Assembly (NCBI GenBank): GCA_025929535.1
Contig: JAICLZ010000005.1
Coordinates: 31,108 to 95,107, forward strand
Reading direction: 5' to 3'
Length of the DNA: 64,000 bases
Source of the DNA: Gemmatimonadaceae bacterium
GTDB lineage: Bacteria; Gemmatimonadota; Gemmatimonadetes; Gemmatimonadales; Gemmatimonadaceae
Position numbers and translations under genes: made by a program. The notes beneath the pieces were generated by a model, which was given only the letters and a program-made list of their open reading frames with translations, did not search any database and was not told the DNA's origin. Positions 36,229 through 44,716 of the stretch are shown piece by piece (the stretch's first letter is position 1; each line of letters starts with the position of its first letter).

Positions 36229-37166
36229 GATTCGGTACGCTCCTGCTCGCCGCGTTGCTCCTCGCCGCCGCTCCCCTTGCGGCGCAGGGAAACAAGTCGA
36301 CCTACGGACCGCTCGGCGATCACGTGATCGCAGGGCCCGCGAAGAACGTCGACATCATCACGCCGCACATCACCGACGCGCACGAGCTCGAGCTGCCGTT
36401 CCTGGGCGAGGTGCAGCTGCCGCGATGGACGCCGGTGCACGTCGGCGGGCTCGTGATCGACCTGTCGCCCACCAAGCACGTCGTCATGCTGCTCGTGGCC
36501 GCGGTCCTGTGCCTTCTCATCATGATCCCGGCTGCGCTGAGCAACGAGCGCCAGACGGCGCACAAGGGACACGCGAAGGGGTTCGCGGGTGCGATCGAAT
36601 CGCTCGTGCTGTTCATCCGGAACGAGGTGGTGCTGCCGAACGTCGGCCACCATGGCGACGCGTACGTGCCGTTCGCGATGACGCTTTTCTTCTTCATCCT
36701 CTTCGCGAATCTGCTCGGACTCATCCCCTATGGCTCGACGGCGACCGGAAACATCTCGGTCACCGCGATGCTGGCGATTCTCTCGTTCTTCGTGATCGAG
36801 ATTGCGGGAATGAAGGCGCTCGGCAAGAACTACTGGCGCACGATCATCTACTGGCCGCCGGATCAGCACATCGGGATCAAGCTCCCGATGACGTTCATCA
36901 TGACGCCCATCGAGATCATCGGAAAGTTCACGAAGCCGTTCGCGCTCGCGATCCGACTGTTCGCGAACATGACGGCGGGACACGTGGTGCTGCTCGCCCT
37001 CATCAGCCTGATCTTCACCTTCGGCAGCTTCTACGTGGCGGTGGCGCCGATTGCGATGGGTGTGGCGATCAGCATGCTCGAGCTGTTCGTCGCTCTCCTG
37101 CAGGCGTACATCTTCACGCTGCTCTCCAGCGTGTTCATTGGCTTGATTCGCGAGAGCGCGCACTAG
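36225..37166 (+). CDS. atpB: F0F1 ATP synthase subunit a
   Basis: The membrane stator that forms the proton half-channels with the c-ring. It begins with a hydrophobic segment that looks like a signal peptide (LLLAALLLAAAPLAAQ) and a periplasmic stretch, followed by about five helices. The essential Arg is in FALAIRLFANMTAGH and the helix before carries FFFILFANLLGLIPYGSTATGNISVTA. At 313 residues it is longer than the E. coli protein (271) because of the N-terminal part. The ATG at 36225 overlaps the atpI stop (ATGA). Confidence 0.95.
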   Translation: MRFGTLLLAALLLAAAPLAAQGNKSTYGPLGDHVIAGPAKNVDIITPHITDAHELELPFLGEVQLPRWTPVHVGGLVIDLSPTKHVVMLLVAAVLCLLIMIPAALSNERQTAHKGHAKGFAGAIESLVLFIRNEVVLPNVGHHGDAYVPFAMTLFFFILFANLLGLIPYGSTATGNISVTAMLAILSFFVIEIAGMKALGKNYWRTIIYWPPDQHIGIKLPMTFIMTPIEIIGKFTKPFALAIRLFANMTAGHVVLLALISLIFTFGSFYVAVAPIAMGVAISMLELFVALLQAYIFTLLSSVFIGLIRESAH

Positions 37167-37211
37167 TCGCGCCTTCTCGCTACTGTGTACCCGGTCGAGC
37201 GGCCGGGGAAG

Positions 37212-37240
37212 CTCGTTGGGACCCGGGTCTCGCTGACGAG
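37212..37240 (+). promoter_or_regulatory. Hairpin in the atpB-atpE gap
   Basis: CTCGT (37212-37216) pairs with ACGAG (37236-37240), and inside it GGGAC (37218-37222) pairs with GTCTC (37227-37231, one G-T) around a CCGG loop. It lies 58 bases before the atpE ATG in the only long gap of this operon. It may stabilise a processed atpE mRNA or tune its translation. Confidence 0.4.
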
Positions 37241-37297
37241 CGGCGCTGGCACCACGCGGCGCGATGTGGCAGGAACAACGTTTCATGGGAGTCTCAC

Positions 37298-37582
37298 ATG
37301 CACGCTTTACTTCCAATGTTGCAAGCCGCTGCGGGATTCACGAAGGAATACGCGGCTGCGTGGGCGATGGGCGGCGCCGGCGTCGGTGCCGGCATCGCGG
37401 TGATCGGCTGCGGACTGGGCATCGGTCTCATCGGCGGACAGTCTGCCGAGGCGATGGCGCGCCAGCCGGAGCGCGCGGGACAGATCCAGACCGCCGGACT
37501 GATTCTCGCCGCACTGATCGAGGGCGTGGCGCTGTTCGCCATCGTCGTCGCGTTCGTCATTCAGAGCAAGTTCAACTTCTAG
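37298..37582 (+). CDS. atpE: F0F1 ATP synthase subunit c
   Basis: The rotor-ring subunit, 94 residues with two helices. The first carries GAGVGAGIAVIGCGLGIGLIGG; the polar loop is ARQPERAGQIQ; the second carries the ion-binding Glu in AALIEGVALFAIVVAF. The residue after Glu is Gly and no Gln/Ser-Thr sodium signature is visible, so proton coupling is the more likely. The ATG at 37298 is preceded by TGGGAG. It is separated from atpB by 131 bases holding a hairpin, unlike the other genes, which overlap or abut. Confidence 0.94.
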   Translation: MHALLPMLQAAAGFTKEYAAAWAMGGAGVGAGIAVIGCGLGIGLIGGQSAEAMARQPERAGQIQTAGLILAALIEGVALFAIVVAFVIQSKFNF

Positions 37583-37648
37583 CACCAATCGATGAGCGTC
37601 CGGGCCCCGGGGCTCGGCGCGCCATCGTCACCATTGGCCAGAATCATC

Positions 37649-38233
37649 ATGCGCAACCTGCTGACCGCACTCACCGCCTCATTCGCTGCCTCGCTTCCAC
37701 TCGCGGCGCAGGAGGCCGAGGCGCCCAAGGGCGGACTTCTATCGCCCAGCGGCGGCCTCATGGTCTGGACGCTGGTCATCTTCGCGATTCTGCTGTTCGT
37801 CCTCTCGCGCTACGCGTACCCGAAAATTCTCGAAGCGGTCGAGGCGCGGGACAAGGCGGTGGAAGATGCCCTCGCGGCCGCGAAAAAGGATCGTGAGGAA
37901 GCCGCGGCGCTGCTGGCCGAGCACAGGCGCCAGCTCGATGCTGCACGGGATGAGGTGCAGAAGCTGATCACGAGTGCCCGCGCGGATGGCGAAAAGGTGC
38001 GCGCGGACGTGATCGAGCAGGCGCACCGGGAGCAGCAGCAGATGCTCGAGCGCGCGCGCGCCGAGATCATTTCGGAGCGCGACCGCGCGATCGCGGTGCT
38101 GCGGCGCGAGACGGTGGATCTCGCCGTGCGCGCGGCGAGCAAGGTGATCGAGCGCAACCTCGACGTCGAGGCGAACCGCGCGGTGGTGGAGAGCTTCCTC
38201 GCATCGATCGCGCCCGCCGAGGCGAAGCACTAA
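37649..38233 (+). CDS. atpF: F0F1 ATP synthase subunit b
   Basis: The peripheral stalk subunit, 194 residues. A signal-like N-terminus (LLTALTASFAASLPLAAQ) is followed by the transmembrane helix LMVWTLVIFAILLFVLSRYAYPKIL and a long charged helix (REEAAALLAEHRRQLDAARDEV...). An upstream ATG at 37592 would add 19 residues unlike the family. The presence of what looks like a cleavable signal ahead of the membrane anchor is typical of some phyla such as Gemmatimonadota and Bacteroidota. atpH follows with no gap. Confidence 0.93.
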   Translation: MRNLLTALTASFAASLPLAAQEAEAPKGGLLSPSGGLMVWTLVIFAILLFVLSRYAYPKILEAVEARDKAVEDALAAAKKDREEAAALLAEHRRQLDAARDEVQKLITSARADGEKVRADVIEQAHREQQQMLERARAEIISERDRAIAVLRRETVDLAVRAASKVIERNLDVEANRAVVESFLASIAPAEAKH

Positions 38234-38779
38234 ATGCGCGAGCCGACGATCTCCCGCAACTACGCCGAGGCGCTGCTGTCGCTCGCGCAGAAGGCGAACG
38301 ACCTGGATGGCTGGGGCGCGATGATCACGGAGTTCGCGGACGCAGTCGAGAGCGACGCGCGGCTGCGCGGTTTCCTCGCGTCGCCGCGGATGAGCGCCAA
38401 GGGAAAGGTCGAGATACTCACGCAGGCATTCGACGACCGCCTGCCGCGGCTGTTCGTGCGCTTTCTGGCGGCGGTGATCGTGAACCGGCGGCAGCATCTG
38501 ATTCCGCAGATCGCCACGGAGTACGCGCTGCTGGTGGACGAGGTGCAGGGCCGCGTGCACGCGCGGGTGACGGTGGCGCGCGAGCCGGACGAAAGACTGC
38601 AGGCCAACGTGAAGCGCCAGCTGGGAACGATCACGGGGAAGACCGTGGTACCGCACTTCATCGTGAAGCCGGAGATTCTGGGCGGCGTGATCGCGCGCAT
38701 CGGTGATACGGTGATGGACGGATCGCTCGCGCGCCGGCTCGACGCGCTGCGCGGCCGGATGCTGGGCCGCGCGATCTGA
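38234..38779 (+). CDS. atpH: F0F1 ATP synthase delta subunit
   Basis: It joins F1 to the peripheral stalk. At 181 residues it starts TISRNYAEALLSLAQK (classic OSCP/delta start), contains LRGFLASPRMSAKGKVEIL, FVRFLAAVIVNRRQHLIPQI and ends with KPEILGGVIARIGDTVMDGSLARRLDALR, the family signature. Its ATG follows the atpF TAA directly. A strong hairpin with a T tract lies 31 bases downstream, so the operon stops here; atpA, atpG, atpD and atpC are not in the window. Confidence 0.94.
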   Translation: MREPTISRNYAEALLSLAQKANDLDGWGAMITEFADAVESDARLRGFLASPRMSAKGKVEILTQAFDDRLPRLFVRFLAAVIVNRRQHLIPQIATEYALLVDEVQGRVHARVTVAREPDERLQANVKRQLGTITGKTVVPHFIVKPEILGGVIARIGDTVMDGSLARRLDALRGRMLGRAI

Positions 38780-38810
38780 TCGTTTTCGGCGAAGGATTCT
38801 CGAAATCACC

Positions 38811-38846
38811 GCGCGGCGCCCTACCACTGGCGCCGCGCTCGTGTTT
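38811..38846 (+). terminator. Intrinsic terminator after atpH
   Basis: GCGCGGCGCC (38811-38820), loop CTACCACT, GGCGCCGCGC (38829-38838): a perfect 10-base stem, followed by TCGTGTTTT. It closes the partial ATP synthase operon. The alternative GTG start of the next gene lies inside its T-rich tail. Confidence 0.75.
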
Positions 38847-38858
38847 TCATCCTCCGGT

Positions 38859-41800
38859 ATGATCGCACTCCTTCCGCTGTTGCTCCTGCTGCAGCAGCCG
38901 ACGCAAACCGTGTCGCCGCCAAGCGGGGATACGGTTGGATACTGGCAGCAGCGCGCCGACTACCGCGTGTCGGCGGTGCTGGATGAGGCCGCGCAGGAGT
39001 TGCACGCGAAGGCGACGCTCACCTACGTGAACAATTCGCCGGACACGCTGCACGAGATGCGGTTGGAGCAGCTGCTCAACGCGTTCCGGCCCGGCTCGCG
39101 CTGGAGCGCGGCGGATGAGCGCGAGGGACGCGTGCGCTTTCAGCATCTGAAGGATCCCGACTTCGCGTACGAGCGATTCACGGCGGCGCCCACGGTGAAT
39201 GGCGCGCCCGTGACCGTGCAATATCCGTTCGCGCCGGACAGCACGATTGCGCGCTTCGATCTGCCGCACGCGCTCGCGCCCGGCGACTCGGTGCTCGTGT
39301 ACTTCCAGTGGGATGCGCGACCCTCGGCCACGGTCTATCGGAGGCAGGGGCGGAAGGGGCGCCATTACGATTTCTCGCAATGGTATCCCAAGGTCGCGGT
39401 GTACGACCGCGGCGGGTGGGAGGCGCAGCCGTTCATTCCGAACGGCGAGATGTACGGCGAGTTCGGCACCTTCGACGTGATGCTCGATCTCGCCGCCGAC
39501 CAGGTGGTGGGCGCCACCGGAGTTCCGATCGCGGGCGATCCGGGCTGGGAGAAGGCGAAGGTGTGGGGCGAGACGCATCTCGCGCGCGATGCGTACGCCG
39601 CGACGGGCGCCCACATCGATACGACACTGCCGACTCCGGCACCCGGACGAAAGATCGTGCGCTTCTACGCGCGCGACGTGCACCACTTCGGATGGGCGGT
39701 GGATCCCGAGTACCGGTACGAGGGCGCGCTGTATCGCCGCGCGATTCCGATACACGTGCTGATCACGCCGGCGGAGATGCCGAAGCTCGGGCACGGCGCG
39801 TTCGTGAAATGGAACGAGCATGCGCTCGACTTTCTCGAGAAGATCTACGGGCCATATGGATATCCGCAGCTCACGGGATTGGTCCGGCTCGATCCGGGCG
39901 CGACGGAGTTTCCGATGATGGCGATGTACGGCGCTCCATCGGAGGGTACGGTGTCGCACGAGGTGGGGCACATCTACAGCTACGGGATGCTCGCGAACAA
40001 CGAGTGGCGCGAGGGGTGGCTGGACGAGGGGCTCACGAGCTACCAGAGCGAGTGGCGCATTCGCCAGACGCCTCAGGACTTCGCGGAGGGCGCGCCGCGA
40101 CCGCAGCCACCGGTGGCCAGCGGCTATCGCGCGCACGCGCACGTGATGTCGTCACACGACCGCGCACGCATGGAGCTCTACGATGTGGATCTCGTGGGGA
40201 GAGCGCAGGCGCCGGAGCCGCCGGGGTATTCGTTCAACGAGTTCAACATCTACCAGATGGCGGTGTACTCCCGCGCCGATCTGATGTACGGCATGCTCCG
40301 CGACCTGCTCGGCGACAGCACCTTTACGGCGTTCCTGCACGACTATTACGCGCGGTGGCGCTTCAAGCACGTGGACGAGCTGGCGATGCGCGCGAGCGCG
40401 GAGCGGGTGTCGGGGCGCGACCTCGGATGGTTCTTCGAGCAGTGGGTGCATCGCACGGGGCTCGTGGACTACGGCCTCGCGGACGTGCGGACGGTACGCG
40501 ATGGCGAAGGGTGGGTCACGCGTGCCAGGGTGGTGCGCAGAGGGGAGTACCGGCACGGGATGCCTGTTGGTGCGCGCACGGCGGGCGGGTGGACGATCGC
40601 GCGGGCGGATCCGATGCGCGACGACCAGTGGGTGGAGATTCGCACGGCGGAGAAGCCGCTGGATGTGCGCATCGATCCGCTGCACTCCACGGAGGACTGG
40701 GACCGCCGGAACGATGTGAAGAATGGGGTGGTCGCGCTGGATGGTCGCGCGACGATGTTCGTGCCGGACTGGCCGTTTCTCGCGCAGAGCGATCGAGACC
40801 GGCAGCTCGTGGCGATTGGTCCGAAGCTCTGGTATACCGGGCCCGGCGGGTTGACCAGCGCGGTACGCCTGAAATCGAGCTACGCGGCGGTGGGCGATCT
40901 CGCGTGGGACGAGGGCGAGCTCGGGATCGGTGTGTCGGCGCAGGTTCCCAGGGGCGCGCCGGGCATCGAGCATCTGCACGGCTGGCTCTCGATCGCGAAT
41001 CCCAAGCTCCCATTCTCTTCGAGGCCGCTCGTGGGCGTGAGCGCGGGAGTGTGGCTGCTGGACGGGATCACGAAGGCGGAGATTGCGAAGGCGTGGGATC
41101 TGAGCCCGTTTCTGTTCTCGAACGGACCGCAGATGCGGCTCCGCATCGGTCTCGACGCGACGCATCCCTATGACACGCGCTGGCTGGACTTCGCGCGCTG
41201 GCAGCCCATGAACGTGTACGATGCGAATGCGGACTTCTCGTGGAGCGCGCGTCGGCCGGGCAGGTTGCGGGGGCGCGTGCGCGGATTCGCGGGGCTCGCG
41301 CGCGATGCCCGCGGCGGCACGACGCGCGCGTTCGAGCGGATCGAGGGCGAGCTCTCGCACGTGGGCACGCTCGGCGCGGCACACGCGTGGACGCACAGGC
41401 TGCGCGTGTTCGGAGGCGCGAGCCACGATGCGCCGCTGCAGCGGTCGATCGGGCTCTCCTCGCTCGATGTGACGGACACGTACACGAACGACTTCGTGCG
41501 CGGGCGCGATGCGTTGTTCGCGCGCACCGACGTGCACTTCCTGGTGCCGGGCGGCGCGGGGCTGCGCGGCTACTCGCCGATCGTGCGCGTGGACAGGGTG
41601 GCGGCCGCGAACGGCGAGCTCGCGCGGACCGTCGTGAAGGCGCGCTCGAAGTCGTTCGTACCCGAAGTGCAGGCAGTGGCGTTCGGCGACGGTGCATGGG
41701 CACGGAGGCCATTCGCAGGCGACAGGCATGTCTTTGCGGATGCCGGTGTGGGGCTGCTCGTGCGCGATCGGCTCTGGGATCGGGACGTGAGCCTGCGCTT

Positions 41801-41906
41801 CGATGTGCCCGTGTACGTTCGCGACCCGGAGCTCGCGCCCGGTGGCGCGCCGGGAGACGATCGTATGAAGCTTCGCTGGACCTTCTCGTTCGCCGAGCTG
41901 TGGTGA
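38859..41906 (+). CDS. M1-family metallopeptidase fused to a probable outer-membrane barrel
   Basis: A 1015-residue exported protein. A signal peptide (MIALLPLLLLLQQ) is followed by the M1 aminopeptidase-like N-terminal beta domain and the zinc site HEVGH...E (VSHEVGHIYSYGMLANNEWREGWLDEGL, split by the two helices; around residue 370). The substrate loop GAMEN is replaced by a TEFPMMAMYG-type segment, common in secreted M1-like proteins. After residue ~600 the sequence changes to repeated amphipathic strands (GVSAQVPRG, MRLRIGLDATHP, DANADFSWSARRPG, DRDVSLRFDVPVYV) and ends LRWTFSFAELW, the aromatic end typical of outer-membrane barrels. The ATG at 38859 is preferred over GTG 38841. Confidence 0.88.
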   Translation: MIALLPLLLLLQQPTQTVSPPSGDTVGYWQQRADYRVSAVLDEAAQELHAKATLTYVNNSPDTLHEMRLEQLLNAFRPGSRWSAADEREGRVRFQHLKDPDFAYERFTAAPTVNGAPVTVQYPFAPDSTIARFDLPHALAPGDSVLVYFQWDARPSATVYRRQGRKGRHYDFSQWYPKVAVYDRGGWEAQPFIPNGEMYGEFGTFDVMLDLAADQVVGATGVPIAGDPGWEKAKVWGETHLARDAYAATGAHIDTTLPTPAPGRKIVRFYARDVHHFGWAVDPEYRYEGALYRRAIPIHVLITPAEMPKLGHGAFVKWNEHALDFLEKIYGPYGYPQLTGLVRLDPGATEFPMMAMYGAPSEGTVSHEVGHIYSYGMLANNEWREGWLDEGLTSYQSEWRIRQTPQDFAEGAPRPQPPVASGYRAHAHVMSSHDRARMELYDVDLVGRAQAPEPPGYSFNEFNIYQMAVYSRADLMYGMLRDLLGDSTFTAFLHDYYARWRFKHVDELAMRASAERVSGRDLGWFFEQWVHRTGLVDYGLADVRTVRDGEGWVTRARVVRRGEYRHGMPVGARTAGGWTIARADPMRDDQWVEIRTAEKPLDVRIDPLHSTEDWDRRNDVKNGVVALDGRATMFVPDWPFLAQSDRDRQLVAIGPKLWYTGPGGLTSAVRLKSSYAAVGDLAWDEGELGIGVSAQVPRGAPGIEHLHGWLSIANPKLPFSSRPLVGVSAGVWLLDGITKAEIAKAWDLSPFLFSNGPQMRLRIGLDATHPYDTRWLDFARWQPMNVYDANADFSWSARRPGRLRGRVRGFAGLARDARGGTTRAFERIEGELSHVGTLGAAHAWTHRLRVFGGASHDAPLQRSIGLSSLDVTDTYTNDFVRGRDALFARTDVHFLVPGGAGLRGYSPIVRVDRVAAANGELARTVVKARSKSFVPEVQAVAFGDGAWARRPFAGDRHVFADAGVGLLVRDRLWDRDVSLRFDVPVYVRDPELAPGGAPGDDRMKLRWTFSFAELW

Positions 41907-41946
41907 GCGCGCGTCGCGCGGTTCGTCGCAGCCACACTCTCACGAT

Positions 41947-42351
41947 ATGGATACGATCCCGATGACCACGCCGCCGCCCAAATCGGGCCCTACCGAGGTG
42001 ACACGAGTGCCCAAGCCGTGGGGACACGAGATCATCTGGGCACGCACCGATCGCTACGTTGGAAAGATTCTGCACATTCGCGCGGGGCACGCACTCTCCG
42101 TGCAGTATCACGAGCGCAAGGACGAGACGGTCTATCTGCTCTCGGGCGAGCTGAAGTACTGGGTGAAAACCGGAGAGACGATGACCGACATGCACCTGGG
42201 CGTGGGCGACGCCTTTCGAATCACACCTCACACCATCCACTACATGGAAGCGGTCACCGATTGCGATGTCCTCGAGGCATCCACCCCCGAGCTCGACGAC
42301 GTGGTCCGCCTGACGGATCGCTACGGTCGCGAAGGAACGAGCGCGCCATGA
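41947..42351 (+). CDS. Cupin protein (mannose-6-phosphate isomerase type II-like)
   Basis: A 134-residue single cupin domain: PKPWGHEIIWARTDRYVGKILHIRAGHALSVQYHERKDETVYLLSG is shown here only by its parts, PWGHE, GKILHI, LSVQYHERKDET and YLLSGEL; motif 2 is RITPHTIHYMEA. The H-x(n)-H/E...H metal ligands (QYHERKDE and PHTIHY) are present. It resembles the isomerase half of type II phosphomannose isomerase or a sugar-processing cupin. It overlaps the nucleotidyltransferase gene by four bases (ATGA), which supports a role in nucleotide-sugar supply. An internal ATG at 41962 is an alternative start. Confidence 0.85.
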   Translation: MDTIPMTTPPPKSGPTEVTRVPKPWGHEIIWARTDRYVGKILHIRAGHALSVQYHERKDETVYLLSGELKYWVKTGETMTDMHLGVGDAFRITPHTIHYMEAVTDCDVLEASTPELDDVVRLTDRYGREGTSAP

Positions 42352-43334
42352 AGGTGATCATTCCCTTGGCGGGGAAGGGGACGCGCCTCCGCCCGCACAC
42401 GCATCTCACGCCCAAGCCGATGCTCAAGGTCGCGGGCAAGCCCGTGATCTCGTACCTGCTCGACGACCTCGAGAAGCTCGGCGGCATCGAGCAGATCATC
42501 TACATCACGGGCCATCTGAAGGACAAGGTGGAGGAGTACGCGCGAACGGAGTACGACTTCCCCGCGGTATTCGTCGAGCAGAAGGTGCAGAACGGCACGG
42601 CGACCGCGGTGGAGCTCGCACGGCCGTACGTCGACCAGCCGGTGCTGATCATCTTCGTCGACACGATCTTCGATGCCGATCTCTCACTCGTGCAGAACAC
42701 CGATGCGGACGGGATCATCTGGGTGAAGGAGGTAGAGGACTATCAGCGCTTCGGTGTCGTGGTGACGGATGCGAAGGGCTACATGACCAGGATCGTCGAA
42801 AAGCCGAGCACACCGATCTCGAAGCGGGCGAACATCGGCCTCTACTACATCAGGAACTGGAAGCTGCTGTACGAGGGGATCTCGTACGTGATGAAGCAGC
42901 CCGCGAACAAGGGCGAGTACTATCTCACCGATGCGTTCCAGTACATGATCGACAAGGGCGCGAAGATCAAGGTCGTGGACGTGGAGGGCTGGTACGATGC
43001 CGGGAAGCTGGACACGCTGCTCGACACGAATCGCGCGATGCTCGAGCACGGGGCCGCGCGCGGCCCCAGGAATGCGAAGAACTCGACGATCCTCGATCCG
43101 GTGTATGTCGAGGACGATGTCGTGATCACGAATTCGACGATCGGGCCGAACGTGTCGGTGCACGCGGGCGCGGTGATCGATGGCTCGACGGTGAGGGATT
43201 CGATCGTCGGGAGCAAGTCGACGGTCAGGAATTCCGAGCTGCACGGATCGATGATCGGGGACGAGGTGGTGCTGGACGGGGTGAAGGGGCAGGTGACGAT
43301 CGGGGACAACAGCGAGGTGCACGTGGGGAGTTGA
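42348..43334 (+). CDS. Sugar-phosphate nucleotidyltransferase (RmlA/GlmU-like with C-terminal hexapeptide region)
   Basis: A 328-residue cytosolic enzyme that would make an NDP-sugar from NTP and sugar 1-phosphate. The signature MKVIIPLAGKGTRLRPHT is at the N-terminus; the metal/nucleotide motif is in LIIFVDTIFDADL; KP-type lysines lie in LTPKPMLKVAGKPVI and VEKPSTP. The C-terminal part (residues ~245-328) has left-handed beta-helix repeats (VYVEDDVVITNSTIGPNVSVHAGAVI...). Sugar and nucleotide are not determinable; the long RmlA type or UDP-GlcNAc type are both possible. It is translationally coupled to the cupin. Confidence 0.87.
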   Translation: MKVIIPLAGKGTRLRPHTHLTPKPMLKVAGKPVISYLLDDLEKLGGIEQIIYITGHLKDKVEEYARTEYDFPAVFVEQKVQNGTATAVELARPYVDQPVLIIFVDTIFDADLSLVQNTDADGIIWVKEVEDYQRFGVVVTDAKGYMTRIVEKPSTPISKRANIGLYYIRNWKLLYEGISYVMKQPANKGEYYLTDAFQYMIDKGAKIKVVDVEGWYDAGKLDTLLDTNRAMLEHGAARGPRNAKNSTILDPVYVEDDVVITNSTIGPNVSVHAGAVIDGSTVRDSIVGSKSTVRNSELHGSMIGDEVVLDGVKGQVTIGDNSEVHVGS

Positions 43335-43346
43335 TCTCGCGCGCGT

Positions 43347-44558
43347 CTACCCCACCACCCCCACGACCCCCGCCACCGCCGTCACGATCGCGAGCGCGCG
43401 CACGATCCCCAGGTGCCCCGCGCTATTCTCGAACCACTCGGCCACCGTGTGCGCTTCGCCCCCGCGCCCGCCCGCGCCGATCGCGATCGCGGGAATGCCG
43501 CGGCTGATCGGCACGTTCGCGTCGGTGCTCGCCGTCGCGAGGTCGGGGTCGCGGCCGATGAGCCTCGTCGCCTCCATCGCTGCGCTCACCAGCGGGTGCG
43601 ACGCATCGGTCTCGCCGCTCGGGCGGTCGCCGATCACCGTGATCGCCACCGTGAGCGGCGGTGCGCCGCGCGCACCGCGCAGATTCTCCTCGTGCAGCGA
43701 GGCGTGCGCGGCCGCGCGGATCTCGCCCTCGTAGGTGCGCAGCGCGTGCTCCGATGTGGAGCGCAGATCGATCTCGAGCCACGCGTCGTCGGGGATCGCG
43801 TTCACCGAGATGCCGCCGCCGATGCGGCCCACCGAAAGCGTGGTGCGCGGAACTGCCGGAAGCGAGATCCGCGCGAGCATCGCGCCTGTGAGCGCCGCCG
43901 CGTGCACGGCATTCGGCACCCCGAACGCCGTCCAGCTGTGCCCACCCGCGCCGCGAAAGTGAATGCGAAAGCGACGCGAGCCGAGCGCCCGATGGACGAT
44001 GCGCTCGTCGCCCGCGCCGTCCAGCGCGATCGCTGCGGCCGCGCCGCTCATCGCGCCCGCGAACAGCTCCTTCGCGCCGCGGAGATCTCCGGCGCCCTCT
44101 TCGCCCGTAGTCGCGGCGAAGACGACCGGGGCGCGCGTGCGAAGCTTCGCTCCGTCGACCACGCCCGCGAGAGCGAGCATCGCGGCCAGCCCCCGCCCGT
44201 TGTCGCCGATGCCGGGTCCGATGAGTCGCGCTCCCTCGCGCTGCACGTGCAGCGGCACCGCGCGCGGAAACACGGTATCGAGATGCGCGCAGATCACCAC
44301 CGGCGCCGAGTCGTCCGCGCCTGCGCGCGTGCCCGTGATGTTGCCGGCGGCGTCGCTCCGCACATCCGTGAGCGCGAGCGCGCGGAATCGCGCGGCCACC
44401 CATTCGCCGCGCTCTCTCTCCTCGCCCGTGGGTGCCGCGATCTCGGATACCGCGACCTGCGTCTCCAGCGTCTCGGCATCTCCCGCCGCGAGTGCTGCGC
44501 GCGCATCCGAAACTGGGGGCGCGTCCCACAGCGCGCGGAGACCGGGCGAGAGAGCCAT
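43347..44558 (-). CDS. M20-family metallopeptidase
   Basis: A 403-residue peptidase with the dinuclear zinc ligands of clan MH: CAHLDTVFP (His, Asp), GIGDNGRG (bridging Asp), GEEGAGD (catalytic Glu-Glu), ALDGAGDE (Asp) and a C-terminal HTVAE (His). The dimerisation domain is between, with FRGAGGHSWTAFG. There is no signal peptide. Substrate (dipeptide, tripeptide or N-acyl amino acid) is unknown. An upstream start in the same frame (44642) adds non-family sequence, so ATG 44558 is used. The C-terminal tail IVTAVAGVVGVVG is hydrophobic and unusual. It converges with the nucleotidyltransferase gene. Confidence 0.88.
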   Translation of the reverse strand: MALSPGLRALWDAPPVSDARAALAAGDAETLETQVAVSEIAAPTGEERERGEWVAARFRALALTDVRSDAAGNITGTRAGADDSAPVVICAHLDTVFPRAVPLHVQREGARLIGPGIGDNGRGLAAMLALAGVVDGAKLRTRAPVVFAATTGEEGAGDLRGAKELFAGAMSGAAAAIALDGAGDERIVHRALGSRRFRIHFRGAGGHSWTAFGVPNAVHAAALTGAMLARISLPAVPRTTLSVGRIGGGISVNAIPDDAWLEIDLRSTSEHALRTYEGEIRAAAHASLHEENLRGARGAPPLTVAITVIGDRPSGETDASHPLVSAAMEATRLIGRDPDLATASTDANVPISRGIPAIAIGAGGRGGEAHTVAEWFENSAGHLGIVRALAIVTAVAGVVGVVG

Positions 44559-44698
44559 CCCTCTAATTGCCGCCAGGGAGGCGGCGGCGCAAGTGGCGCG
44601 CAGCTCGACGCAGCATTGGCACGGTGGCCGAACGCCCGCCACATTCCATCAGCGCACTGGCGAGCGGCCCCGTTCGAATCGGCGCCCTCGCGTTCCGT

Positions 44699-44716
44699 TA
44701 AATTTGAATTCGAATG
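44699..44716 (+). promoter_or_regulatory. Putative -10 box for the LeuA-like gene, near leaderless
   Basis: TAAATT (44699-44704) lies in an isolated AT-rich tract; the predicted start near 44711 is three bases from the ATG at 44714. No ribosome binding site precedes the ATG. No good -35 hexamer is seen. Confidence 0.35.

Noticed and set aside
40152..41729. 525-codon minus-strand frame opposite the M1 peptidase gene
   Set aside because: Antisense shadow without start signals or domain.
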